DNA from: Bacteroidales bacterium
GTDB taxonomy: Bacteria; Bacteroidota; Bacteroidia; Bacteroidales; UBA932
Assembly (NCBI GenBank): GCA_020026355.1
Contig: JAHHQP010000028.1
Coordinates: 1-24,103 of the forward strand
DNA: 24,103 bases
Direction: 5' to 3'
Each line of letters begins with the position of its first letter. Position 1 is the stretch's first letter. Below the pieces are notes generated by a model. The model was not told the DNA's origin. It saw only the letters and a list, made by a program, of their open reading frames with translations, and did no database searches. The translations under genes and the position numbers were made by a program. Below are positions 1-8,489 of the stretch, in pieces.

Positions 1-70
1 AAAAAATTCAAAAAAAATTGAACTTTCTTGTTTTTGGGCCGTCTGAGGGGAGAAAATGGTGTTTTATTTT

Positions 71-78
71 TAAATTTG
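71..78 (+). promoter_or_regulatory. Possible Bacteroidota -7 promoter box
   Basis: The octamer TAAATTTG fits the Bacteroides -7 consensus TAnnTTTG and lies 47 bases before the metallophosphoesterase start. No convincing TTTG -33 element stands at the usual spacing. The region is AT-rich, so a chance match is possible. The rest of positions 1-125 shows no gene; only A/T tracts are visible. Confidence 0.25.
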
Positions 79-125
79 TTGAGCATATTTAATGAAACTG
101 AACTTATAAATAATCAATAAACAGC

Positions 126-1304
126 ATGAAAAAATCTGTTCTGATGTCCATTCTGGGCATCTTTCTATCATTGGCCTGCTTGAATGCGACTTCGGGTTTC
201 CGCCTGACCTTGAATCCTTATCTTCAGAATCTGACGGAAAATGAAGTGACCATCATCTGGGAAACCAGCGCGCCTTCCGTCGGCTGGGTGGAACTGGCAC
301 CGGAGGACGGCACCAACTATTATGCTGCCGAAAGAGCAAGATATTACGATTCCGCTCTTGGTATCAAGAATATCAGCAAGGTTCATAAGGTCACGCTGAC
401 CGGTCTGAAGAAGAACACCACTTACCGTTACCGTGTCATTTCTCATGAGGTGACCTCCTGTACCGGGGACAAGGTACTGTATGATGATTATGCCGCTACT
501 GTAGTCTATGAAAGAGAACCTCTGCGTTTCACGACTCGGGGAAAGGTGGTCGAGGAATTCACCTTCTCGGTCATGAACGACGTGCATCAGGATTCCCTGC
601 TTTTCGACAATCTCTATAATTTAGGTAATGGTATGGCCGCCGATTTTTTCATCTTCAACGGAGATATGGTCAATTCCATGGGGGATGAGAAGAACATCAC
701 CGATAGGTTCCTGGCTTATGCCGTCCAGCATTTCGCCAGCGAGAAAGAATTCAAGATGGTCAGAGGCAACCACGAGACCAGAGGCTTTTTCGCTCGCACC
801 TATATGGATTATTTCGAGACTCCGACGGGTCTGCCTTACTACAGTTTCACTTATGGCAATGCCTTCTTCATTGTCCTGGATACCGGAGAGGACAAGCCGG
901 ACAGTGACATCGAATATTACGGCACAGCCGATTATGGCCGCTATCGTGAAGAGGAGGCCGCCTGGCTCAAGAATGAGTTGAAAAGCGAAGCTTGTGTGAA
1001 GGCCAGACATCGTATCGCACTGATGCATATTCCTCCGGTCGGTAAGGACTCCTGGTACGGGGACAATGAAGTCAGAAGGCTCTTTCTGCCGCTGCTGAAC
1101 GATGCGGATCTGGATGTCTTGCTGTGCGGTCATACGCATGACTATGCCTACTATAAACCGGGTGAGGCCGGCAATGCTTTCCCTGTTCTGGTCAATGATA
1201 ACGAGGCGGCACTTTCCATCCATGTGGATGAGAACAAAGTGACGATCCAGATTTACGGAAGGGATGGAAAGAAGACGGAGAAATTTACTTATAAGCGGAA
1301 ATGA
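126..1304 (+). CDS. Secreted calcineurin-like metallophosphoesterase with N-terminal Fn3-like domain
   Basis: This 392-residue protein is a predicted exported phosphoesterase. A hydrophobic signal segment occupies about residues 1-24; Cys18 is present but the lipobox is poor. Residues about 27-135 look like the fibronectin-III-type domain that precedes purple-acid-phosphatase-like enzymes. The catalytic domain carries the dimetal motifs in order: D152-x-H154, G179-D180, G214-N215-H216-E217, H301 and G335-H336-T337-H338. All the expected metal ligands therefore appear intact. The family hydrolyses phosphomonoesters or diesters, and the substrate cannot be read from sequence. It lies 86 bases upstream of a sulfatase on the same strand, so it may remove phosphate from the same glycan or scavenge phosphate. 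It could also be an unrelated neighbour outside the PUL. The fold is confident; the link to the glycan pathway is inference. Confidence 0.9.
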   Translation: MKKSVLMSILGIFLSLACLNATSGFRLTLNPYLQNLTENEVTIIWETSAPSVGWVELAPEDGTNYYAAERARYYDSALGIKNISKVHKVTLTGLKKNTTYRYRVISHEVTSCTGDKVLYDDYAATVVYEREPLRFTTRGKVVEEFTFSVMNDVHQDSLLFDNLYNLGNGMAADFFIFNGDMVNSMGDEKNITDRFLAYAVQHFASEKEFKMVRGNHETRGFFARTYMDYFETPTGLPYYSFTYGNAFFIVLDTGEDKPDSDIEYYGTADYGRYREEEAAWLKNELKSEACVKARHRIALMHIPPVGKDSWYGDNEVRRLFLPLLNDADLDVLLCGHTHDYAYYKPGEAGNAFPVLVNDNEAALSIHVDENKVTIQIYGRDGKKTEKFTYKRK

Positions 1305-1339
1305 AACTTTACAAATATGTTGTTAAAGTCAATGGATAA
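1304..1339 (+). repeat. Imperfect repeat, left copy (matches right edge of window)
   Basis: The stretch after the metallophosphoesterase stop aligns with positions 24067-24103 when small gaps are allowed. The best part reads TTAAAGTCAATGGATAA here and TTAAGTCAACGGATAA there. AACTTT and TATGTT blocks upstream also match in order. An in-frame micro-ORF of 10 codons (1317-1349, MLLKSMDKLL) starts in this copy; the right copy also begins an ATG frame (MFKSTD). Whether the element is an operator, a leader or a decayed gene start is unknown. Confidence 0.4.
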
Positions 1340-1390
1340 ACTTTTGTAAGAAGGGAAACACATTATCAACCTGGAATAAATTAATAGAAA

Positions 1391-2938
1391 ATGAAAAAAA
1401 CGATCATTGCAGCGCTGCCACCATTGGCCTTAGCTGCAGTTTCTTGTCAGTCTCCTGCCGAAAAGGCGGTACAGCCGAATGTCTTGCTCATCGTCGCTGA
1501 CGATCTGGGCATGGGGGATCTCAGTGTTTACGGAGCGCATCACATCCATACTCCGAATATCGACCGTCTCGCCCAGGAAGGCGTTTGCTTCCAGAATGCT
1601 TATGCCACTTCCGCGACTTCAACTCCTAGTCGTTATGCCATGTTCACCGGCCTTTATCCTTGGAAAAACGAGAAGGCGAAGATTCTTCCGGGAGATGCAC
1701 CGCTGCTGATTCCGACCGATATCCCGACCATGCCGAAGATGTTCCAGGCTGAGGGCTACAATACAGCAGCTATCGGGAAATGGCATCTGGGAATGGGCGA
1801 CGGTAATGTCAATTGGAACGAACAGATTACTCCGAGCGGAAATACCGTCGGTTTCGACTATACCTGTCTCATCGCCGCGACCAATGACCGTGTCCCGACT
1901 GTCTATGTGCGCGACGGAAAGGTGGTTGGACTGGATCCGGACGATCCGATTCAGGTCAGCTACAAGGAAAATTTCGAGGGGGAGCCGACTGCCTTGTCCA
2001 ATCCGGAACTCATGACCAAGATGAAATGGCATCACGGCCACAACAGCTCCGTCGTGAACGGAATTCCGAGAATCGGTTTCATGAAAGGTGGCGAGAAAGC
2101 GAAATGGGTCGATGAGGACATGGCTGATTTCTTCGTCGGTGAAGTGAAAGCCTTCCTTGACCAGCAATCAGCCGACAAGCCTTTCTTCCTGTATTACGGC
2201 CTTCATGAACCTCATGTGCCGAGAGCACCTCATGCTCGTTTTGTCGGGACAACAGACCTCGGTCCGAGAGGAGATGCGGTTGTAGAAGCAGACTGGTGTG
2301 TCGGTGAGGTCATCCAGTACCTTGAGGATAAGGGAATGCTGGAGAACACTCTCGTCATCTTCACCAGCGACAACGGTCCGGTCATCAACGACGGTTATTA
2401 CGATGATGCCGACGTTAGACTGGGCGATCACGATCCGAGAGCTGGTACCCGTGGTGGAAAATACAGCCTCTATGACGGTGGTACCCATATTCCGCTGATC
2501 ACTTACTGGAAGGGGCACATTCGGCCGGGCGTTTCCGAGGCTCTGGTTTCCCAGCTGGACTTCTTTGCCAGCATGGGTCATCTCATTGGTGCTGAAGTTC
2601 CGGAAGGCCTTGACAGCCGTGAACATCTGGCTGCCTTCCTCGGCGAAGCCGGAACGGCCCGGACGGAGATGGTTCTCGAGGCTCAGCAATGCCTGTCCTA
2701 CCGTGAGGGCAACTACCAGCTCATACCACCTTACCGTCGTCCTGAGCGGAATATCACGCAGAACGAACTCGGTGGCAGTACCGATACCTGGACCCTCTAT
2801 GACCTTTCTCAGGACAGGGGCCAGCTGCACGACATCGCCGCTGAACATCCGGAGATCGTCGCCCGCATGAAGAAAGCCTTTCTGGAGAAGACGAAAGGAT
2901 TCTTTACCCTCGGTATCGAGGAAGAAGAACTCAAATAG
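1391..2938 (+). CDS. Family S1 (type I) sulfatase lipoprotein
   Basis: This 515-residue sulfatase would hydrolyse a sulfate ester on a sugar. A lipoprotein signal ends at Cys19, suggesting a periplasmic-facing or surface anchor. Metal-binding D37-D38 lie in VADDLG. The active-site motif S77-T78-P79-S80-R81 is of the serine type, so Ser77 must be oxidised to formylglycine by an anaerobic sulfatase-maturating enzyme. GKWHLG and the second metal motif D327-N328-G follow, with HEP at about residues 273-275. The length suits the family. It differs from the other three sulfatases of the locus, for example by an insert around residues 165-190 containing VRDGKVVGLDPDDP. I do not assign an S1 subfamily or the sulfate position. 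The 95-base gap to the next sulfatase holds palindromes and a -7 box, so the two genes may be separately controlled. Confidence 0.95.
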   Translation: MKKTIIAALPPLALAAVSCQSPAEKAVQPNVLLIVADDLGMGDLSVYGAHHIHTPNIDRLAQEGVCFQNAYATSATSTPSRYAMFTGLYPWKNEKAKILPGDAPLLIPTDIPTMPKMFQAEGYNTAAIGKWHLGMGDGNVNWNEQITPSGNTVGFDYTCLIAATNDRVPTVYVRDGKVVGLDPDDPIQVSYKENFEGEPTALSNPELMTKMKWHHGHNSSVVNGIPRIGFMKGGEKAKWVDEDMADFFVGEVKAFLDQQSADKPFFLYYGLHEPHVPRAPHARFVGTTDLGPRGDAVVEADWCVGEVIQYLEDKGMLENTLVIFTSDNGPVINDGYYDDADVRLGDHDPRAGTRGGKYSLYDGGTHIPLITYWKGHIRPGVSEALVSQLDFFASMGHLIGAEVPEGLDSREHLAAFLGEAGTARTEMVLEAQQCLSYREGNYQLIPPYRRPERNITQNELGGSTDTWTLYDLSQDRGQLHDIAAEHPEIVARMKKAFLEKTKGFFTLGIEEEELK

Positions 2939-2954
2939 TTCAAAATTTTACATA

Positions 2955-2977
2955 ATTTGACGGATTTGTGTCAAATC
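2955..2977. repeat. Two overlapping short palindromes
   Basis: ATTTGAC (2955-2961) pairs with GTCAAAT (2970-2976). GATTTG (2963-2968) pairs with CAAATC (2972-2977). The two hairpins share the right arm and exclude each other. They lie just after a sulfatase stop codon and upstream of a larger inverted repeat. No U-tract follows, so a classical terminator is unlikely. Confidence 0.45.
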
Positions 2978-2982
2978 GATAG

Positions 2983-3017
2983 TGAATCAGTTCTTAACTT
3001 TGAAAAGAACTGATTCA
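2983..3017. repeat. Perfect 13-bp inverted repeat around a -7 box
   Basis: The arm TGAATCAGTTCTT (2983-2995) is exactly the reverse complement of AAGAACTGATTCA (3005-3017), with a 9-base spacer. The dyad centres on the -7 element of the second sulfatase/HTCS unit and ends 16 bases before the ATG at 3034. It could be an operator for a dimeric regulator, or form a hairpin in readthrough RNA. The lack of a long U-tract argues against a standard terminator. Confidence 0.7.
2995..3002 (+). promoter_or_regulatory. Bacteroidota -7 promoter box of sulfatase 2/HTCS unit
   Basis: TAACTTTG matches TAnnTTTG exactly and starts 39 bases before the sulfatase ATG. A TTTG at 2965-2968 is 26 bases upstream, longer than the usual spacing of about 19-21 bases, so the -33 element is weak. 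The box lies in the centre of the perfect inverted repeat at 2983-3017, which suggests that the promoter is regulated. Confidence 0.5.
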
Positions 3018-3033
3018 TTAAATTTCAACAGAT

Positions 3034-4470
3034 ATGAAAAAGATAGTCTATGCCGGACTGGCTGCCTTGCCGGTCCTTTCCTGTGCACCGGAAAAACCTG
3101 TCGAGAAACCGAACATCATCTTTATTCTTGCAGATGACCTCGGTTACGGTGACCTGAGCTGTTATGGTCAGGAGAAATTCTCGACTCCGAACATTGATCG
3201 CCTGGCGCAGCAGGGCAAACTGTTCACCCAACATTATGCCGGCTGTTCCGTCAGCGCTCCATCGCGCTCTTCCGTGATTACCGGTCTCAATACCGGCCAT
3301 ACCCCGATCCGCGGCAACAAGGAGATGGGGGGCGAGGGGCAGTACCCGATTCCAGCGTCGACTTCCCAGATCTTCAAATTCCTTCAGGCCAATGGTTATG
3401 TGACCGGCTGTTTCGGTAAATGGGGTTTGGGCGCGCCAAGTACGGAAGGTGCTCCTGAAGTTCAGGGTGTAGATGAATTCTTCGGCTACAACTGCCAGCG
3501 TCTGGCTCACAACTATTATCCGGACCACCTCTGGCACAATGCAGAGCGGATTGTGCTGGAGGGCAACCAGGGTCGAGGCGAGGAACAGTATGCGCCTTAC
3601 CTGATCCATGACAAGGCACTCGACTTCATTGACATAAATAAGGACAGACCATTCTTCCTGTGGTATACGACGACCATTCCGCATGCGGAGCTGAGACTGC
3701 CGGAGGAAGAGATCGCACCGTTGAGGGGCCTGCCGCAGTTCGAACCGGAAGTTCCTTACGAGGGTATTGATGAGGGACCGCAGTACAAGACCGGCGGCTA
3801 TGGTTCTCAGGAGACGCCTCATGCGGCTTTTGCGGCGATGGTCACTTTGCTGGACAAGCAGGTGGGAGAGATTTCCGCTAAATTGGATGAACTGGGCATC
3901 GCGGAGAATACGATCCTGGTGTTCGCATCGGACAACGGTCCGCACAAGGAGGGTGGCGCCGATCCGGAATTCTTCAATTCCAACGGTCCGCTCAGAGGAG
4001 TCAAGAGAGATCTTTACGAAGGCGGTATCCGTGTGCCGCTGATCGTCAGATGGCCGGGACATGTGGAGGCTGGCACGACTTCAGACCATATTTCCGCTTT
4101 CTGGGATTTCCTGCCGACCGTGGCTGATGTCATCGGTGTGGAACTGGATTTCCCGACGGACGGTATTTCCATGCTGCCGGAACTGACCGGAGAAGGCGTT
4201 CAGCAGGAACATGACCAGCTGTACTGGGAATTCCATGAGGGTGGCGGACGTGTAGCCATCCGTAGAGGAGACTGGAAGGCTGTCGTGTACAATATCACCC
4301 ATGGAGGTAAGATGCAGCTGTACAATCTGGCTGTGGATCCCGGTGAGGAGCATGATCTCGCTGCCGAGCATCCGGAGATGATCGAGGAGTTCCGTGGACT
4401 CTTCCGTGCATCCAGGGTGCCTTCCGACATTTTCAACTTCAAGCATAAACCGTATAAAGGAGGCAAATGA
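3034..4470 (+). CDS. Family S1 sulfatase lipoprotein (arylsulfatase A-like)
   Basis: This 478-residue sulfatase has a lipoprotein signal ending at Cys17. D34-D35 (LADDLG) bind the catalytic metal. The maturation motif is S74-A75-P76-S77-R78, again serine-type. It is followed by TGLNTGH, GKWGLG and the second metal motif D300-N301-G. The segment GYNCQRLAHNYYPDHLW (starting near residue 152) and LYEGGIRVPLI (starting near residue 328) closely resemble the sulfatase at 14088-15485, so the two are paralogues. The substrate is probably a sulfated sugar released from the target glycan, but regiospecificity cannot be read. Its last codons overlap the HTCS start by four bases (ATGA), so sulfatase and regulator are probably co-transcribed and translationally coupled. 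Confidence 0.95.
   Translation: MKKIVYAGLAALPVLSCAPEKPVEKPNIIFILADDLGYGDLSCYGQEKFSTPNIDRLAQQGKLFTQHYAGCSVSAPSRSSVITGLNTGHTPIRGNKEMGGEGQYPIPASTSQIFKFLQANGYVTGCFGKWGLGAPSTEGAPEVQGVDEFFGYNCQRLAHNYYPDHLWHNAERIVLEGNQGRGEEQYAPYLIHDKALDFIDINKDRPFFLWYTTTIPHAELRLPEEEIAPLRGLPQFEPEVPYEGIDEGPQYKTGGYGSQETPHAAFAAMVTLLDKQVGEISAKLDELGIAENTILVFASDNGPHKEGGADPEFFNSNGPLRGVKRDLYEGGIRVPLIVRWPGHVEAGTTSDHISAFWDFLPTVADVIGVELDFPTDGISMLPELTGEGVQQEHDQLYWEFHEGGGRVAIRRGDWKAVVYNITHGGKMQLYNLAVDPGEEHDLAAEHPEMIEEFRGLFRASRVPSDIFNFKHKPYKGGK
4456..4463 (+). promoter_or_regulatory. Shine-Dalgarno-like site before HTCS
   Basis: AAAGGAGG lies 3 bases before the HTCS ATG, inside the end of the upstream sulfatase. Strong Shine-Dalgarno sites are uncommon in Bacteroidota. 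The site may help re-initiation at the ATGA overlap. The bases also encode Lys-Gly-Gly, so coincidence is possible. Confidence 0.35.
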
Positions 4471-7400
4471 TAGCGATTACTGGTTTTGTCCGGAAAACAG
4501 GGTTGATCCTGATGGCGCTGCTGTCGGGATCCCTTCTTTTCAACGGGGAGGCGGCCTCCCGCTCCGAATCTGATTTCCTTTTCAAGAATATCGGCATCGA
4601 GGATGGACTTTCTGCCCGGAGAGTCTATGCCGTCGAGCAGGATAAGGAAGGGTACATGTGGTTCGGAACCGAGGATGGCTTGAACTGTTATGACGGTTAT
4701 GAAATCCGTATTTTCAGAAACGACAGGAAACAGGCTTCCAGCCTTTCCGATTCCAAGGTGAATTGCCTGCTTTGTGACCGGAAAGGGCGTCTCTGGGTCG
4801 GTACGGACCGGGGGCTGAACCTCTACTGTCCTTCTGATGGTACTTTCACGATCCCTGCGTTTTCTCAAGACAAGACCGGTATGCTGGCAGAGGCGATCGT
4901 CCGCTGCCTGTATGAAGATAATGACGGGAACATCTGGGCCGGTACGATGGGCGGACTGGTCCGGATGAATCCCGAAAAAGACGAACTTCAATGTCATTCC
5001 TTCAAGGGAATCGACGGTTCCAACAACAGGAACATTATCCGCAGCATCCTGGAAGACTCGTCCGGACGGATCTGGATCGGTACTTTCGACGGGCTGTTCC
5101 GGATGGATGTTCTTACGGGAGAGATTCATCTGGTCAATGTCCGGGAAATCCGTCCGATGGTGCCGGAGAACAACCTCATCCTCTCGCTGATGCTGGACCC
5201 TGCCGATGAGCGGATCCTCTGGGTCGGCTCAGAGACGGGCCTGTACCGGCTGGATACGGAGAAGGGCAGTTTCACGGCCTATACCAAGGAAGATCAGCCT
5301 TCTGCTCTGTCCAACAATGTCATCAAATGTATGCAGACCTCCGGCCTGGATCATATCATTGCCGGAACAGATGCCGGTCTGGACCTCTTCGACAAGCGTA
5401 CCGGCACTTCCCGTATCTTCTACCATGACATTTTCCAGAAAACCACCATTGCCAATGATGTCGTCTGGGACATTGTCCGTGATGCGGCCGGCCATTACTG
5501 GTTCGCGACGGACAACGGCGTTTCTCAGGTAGTCTATTCCGGCCTGGATCTGAAGAATCACAAGGTGGACAAGCCGGAACCGGGACGTCCGACTCCGGAT
5601 AACCGGGTAGTGGATATCGCTTTCGACCGGCAGGGTGGAAAATACATTTCCCTGGATGACCGCGTCTTCTACGAAGATGCCTCCGGCCAGCGTACCTATT
5701 ACAATTTCTCTCATTATTCGGACATCAAGATCAAGCGTCTGCTGGTGGATCAGGCCGGTACGGTCTGGGCCGGAACCTCCAATTCCTTATGGTACAAGGA
5801 TGTCGGTAGCAGTGATTTTCAGAGAATCGCCAGTCGGAATCTGCGCTATGTGAATTCATTGATCGAAGACCAGCAAGGGAATATCTGGGTGGAGTCTGTG
5901 ACCGGCAGCTGCCGCATCAAGGTGGAAAGAGAGGCTCAGGGCAAGATCGCTGACCTGGATTTCACTTGGTTCTCCTTGGGGGACGGCACCTTGCGCAGCG
6001 TGAAATCTTCTGAGTTCCACGTCGATGCCGACAACCGGATCTGGTTCATGACCAAGGATCTTTGCCTGCATGTCTTTTCAGATAATGGACAGGAACTTCA
6101 GAAATACCGTATGGATGACCCGGCATCCGGTCTGGAAGGTTCGGTCATCTATTCCTATGTCGAAACTTCCAGCCTCTATATTCTGACGGACCGTGGAATT
6201 TTCCGTCATGAACCGGAGCAGGACCATTTTGTTCCAGCCCGTCTGCCGTCCAGTTGTGGTCAGGAACTGTCTTCCCTGGTCAAGGATCGGTATGACAATC
6301 TGTGGGCGACTTCCGGTTCCCGGCTGGTCCGTTCGGATGCAGTCGACAGATCCATTCTTTTCTTCGACCTGTCGGCTTATCTTGACAACAAGGTTCTGCT
6401 GCCTAATTCCTTGCATGTTTCTCCGGAAGGGGAAATCTGGATCGGCAGCTATAACGAATATTTCCATTTCGAACCGAAGCCGCATTATGAGGTGGGTGAG
6501 AAAATGGAGGTGAGATTCACTGATTTCAAAGTCTTCGGCAATTCTCGGGAGTGGGAGAAAAGGACGGGAAGAAGTCCCCGCATCGTGCTGGGCTATGAGG
6601 AGAATTCCATCAAGGTCTGTTATTCTATCCTGGATTACCAGTACCCTCAGAATGTTCAGTATGCGACGAAGCTGGAGGGACTGGACAAACAGTGGAAGGT
6701 GACGACCGGCGAAAATCATGTGGCTTATTCCCATCTTGCTCCGGGACATTATGTCCTGCGGGTCAAGGCCGGCTATTCCGATCAGTCCTGGATTTCGGAG
6801 GCGGCGATGGAGATCGTGGTCCGTCATCCTTGGTGGTCTTCCACCGGGGCGATTATCATCTATGGTCTTCTGCTGTGCGGTTTCGCTTATTTCCTGTGGC
6901 GCATGGCCCGGACCAGTCTGCGCTTGCGCGAGAAAGTGCGGATTGAAGGGGTGAGACGGCAGGCGCAGGAAGATCTGCTCCAGTACAAGGTCCGTTTCTT
7001 CACGAACATCTCGCATGAACTTAAGACCCCATTGGCTCTGATCCTGGGCCCGATGGAGGCGATGATGGAGGATGCGACGGAGCCGGAACAGCAGAAGAAG
7101 CTGGAAATCATGCATGGCAATGCGTCCCGTCTGCTGAAGATGGTGAATCAGATCATGGATTTCAACAAGCTGGAGAAAGGAACCATCCGGGTGCAGCCGA
7201 TCGAGGGGGAACTGGTCGGTTTCCTCCGCAAGATCTACGACATGTTCCGTTCAGAAGCCAAGAACAGGAACATCACTTACAATTTCCTGTCCGAGTGGAA
7301 ATCCTATGTGACCGCTTTCGATGATGACAAGGTGGAGAAGGTGGTGTACAATCTTCTTTCCAATGCCTTCAAGTATACCTTGGACTGGGGCAACATCAAT

Positions 7401-8486
7401 GTGCGTCTGGGTAAATGTGTGCTGCAGGGCAAGGAGGCGGTGGAAATCCGTGTGGAGGATAACGGTGTCGGTATTCCGGAAGAGGATCGGGAGAAGATCT
7501 TCCGCCGGTTCTACCAGAGCCGCAACGGAGACGGCAACCGGGCAGGAACCGGTATTGGACTGTCTCTGGCGAAGGATTTCGTCGATATGATGGGAGGAAC
7601 CATCATCGCTTCTTCGGGGGCGGAAGGGGGATCGGTCTTTACGGTCTGCCTGCCGCTGGAGATGAAGAACTATGCGGAAGCCGATGTGGTCGAGAACTTG
7701 GAGACCGGTGAAGAGGGCAGATGTATCCTGGTGGTGGATGACAATCAGGAAATGTGCTCCTTCATGCAGATGTCCCTGGAGAAAGAGTACAAGGTGATCA
7801 TTGCCCACGATGGTGAGGAAGGCTTGCGTAAGGTGCGGAAGTATGATCCGGACATCATCATTTCCGACCTGATGATGCCGGTGATGGATGGACTGGAGTT
7901 CTGCCGCCGCATCAAGGAAGACGAGTCCGTCAATCATATCCCGTTCATCCTTCTGACGGCGAAGGACGGGGATGAGAACGTCTATACCGGTCTCCAGACA
8001 GGAGCCGATGCCTATATTTCCAAACCGTTCAACATGAAACTGCTCAAGTTGAGGCTGGAAAACCTGTACGAGACTCGGAAGAACATGCAGACTTATCTCC
8101 GCAGCCGTCTTAAGTATGGAGAAAGTGCCGCGGATCAGGAAAGCAAGGAAACTTTCCACGATCCTTTCGTCGATAAGGTAGTCAGCACCATCAAGGACAA
8201 TATGGCGGATGACAGCTTGGATGTCGCCGCGCTTTCGGAGGTCATGAAACTGCCGAAACAGCAGCTCTACCGTAAGATCAAGGCGCTGACCGGCATGACC
8301 GTCGTGGAACTGATCCGTTCCGTGCGGTTGGAAGAGGCGGCCATGCGGTTGAGGGGTGGTACGGAAACCATTTCCGAAATCATGTACAGTGTCGGCTTCT
8401 CGAACAATTCCTATTTCTCCAAGTGCTTTGCGGAGCAGTATAAATTCTCTCCTTCTGAGTACCGGAAACAGGCGGAGAAGCAGTAA
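4467..8486 (+). CDS. Hybrid two-component system (HTCS) sensor histidine kinase/response regulator
   Basis: This 1339-residue inner-membrane protein fuses sensor and transcription factor, the usual PUL regulator in Bacteroidales. An N-terminal signal segment (about 10-30) precedes a periplasmic sensor made of repeated propeller motifs (WFGTEDGL, WVGTDRGL, WAGTMGGL, WIGTFDGL and degenerate copies) to about residue 690. A Y_Y_Y domain (about 695-785) and a membrane helix (about 791-815) follow. The cytoplasmic part has HisKA with phospho-acceptor H850, an ATPase domain with N962/N966, D998-x-G1000-x-G1002 and G1027-G1031, a receiver domain with phospho-acceptor D1134 and a C-terminal AraC-type helix-turn-helix (about 1232-1335). 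All key residues are present, so it should be active. It presumably senses an oligosaccharide from the target glycan and activates this locus. Its stop is only 3 bases from the end of the convergent gene. Confidence 0.97.
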   Translation: MIAITGFVRKTGLILMALLSGSLLFNGEAASRSESDFLFKNIGIEDGLSARRVYAVEQDKEGYMWFGTEDGLNCYDGYEIRIFRNDRKQASSLSDSKVNCLLCDRKGRLWVGTDRGLNLYCPSDGTFTIPAFSQDKTGMLAEAIVRCLYEDNDGNIWAGTMGGLVRMNPEKDELQCHSFKGIDGSNNRNIIRSILEDSSGRIWIGTFDGLFRMDVLTGEIHLVNVREIRPMVPENNLILSLMLDPADERILWVGSETGLYRLDTEKGSFTAYTKEDQPSALSNNVIKCMQTSGLDHIIAGTDAGLDLFDKRTGTSRIFYHDIFQKTTIANDVVWDIVRDAAGHYWFATDNGVSQVVYSGLDLKNHKVDKPEPGRPTPDNRVVDIAFDRQGGKYISLDDRVFYEDASGQRTYYNFSHYSDIKIKRLLVDQAGTVWAGTSNSLWYKDVGSSDFQRIASRNLRYVNSLIEDQQGNIWVESVTGSCRIKVEREAQGKIADLDFTWFSLGDGTLRSVKSSEFHVDADNRIWFMTKDLCLHVFSDNGQELQKYRMDDPASGLEGSVIYSYVETSSLYILTDRGIFRHEPEQDHFVPARLPSSCGQELSSLVKDRYDNLWATSGSRLVRSDAVDRSILFFDLSAYLDNKVLLPNSLHVSPEGEIWIGSYNEYFHFEPKPHYEVGEKMEVRFTDFKVFGNSREWEKRTGRSPRIVLGYEENSIKVCYSILDYQYPQNVQYATKLEGLDKQWKVTTGENHVAYSHLAPGHYVLRVKAGYSDQSWISEAAMEIVVRHPWWSSTGAIIIYGLLLCGFAYFLWRMARTSLRLREKVRIEGVRRQAQEDLLQYKVRFFTNISHELKTPLALILGPMEAMMEDATEPEQQKKLEIMHGNASRLLKMVNQIMDFNKLEKGTIRVQPIEGELVGFLRKIYDMFRSEAKNRNITYNFLSEWKSYVTAFDDDKVEKVVYNLLSNAFKYTLDWGNINVRLGKCVLQGKEAVEIRVEDNGVGIPEEDREKIFRRFYQSRNGDGNRAGTGIGLSLAKDFVDMMGGTIIASSGAEGGSVFTVCLPLEMKNYAEADVVENLETGEEGRCILVVDDNQEMCSFMQMSLEKEYKVIIAHDGEEGLRKVRKYDPDIIISDLMMPVMDGLEFCRRIKEDESVNHIPFILLTAKDGDENVYTGLQTGADAYISKPFNMKLLKLRLENLYETRKNMQTYLRSRLKYGESAADQESKETFHDPFVDKVVSTIKDNMADDSLDVAALSEVMKLPKQQLYRKIKALTGMTVVELIRSVRLEEAAMRLRGGTETISEIMYSVGFSNNSYFSKCFAEQYKFSPSEYRKQAEKQ

Positions 8487-8489
8487 GGT

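Noticed and set aside
7..22. Short TTCAA/TTGAA inverted repeat around an A-tract
   Set aside because: Five-base arms in A-rich DNA are expected by chance, and no gene end is visible beside it.
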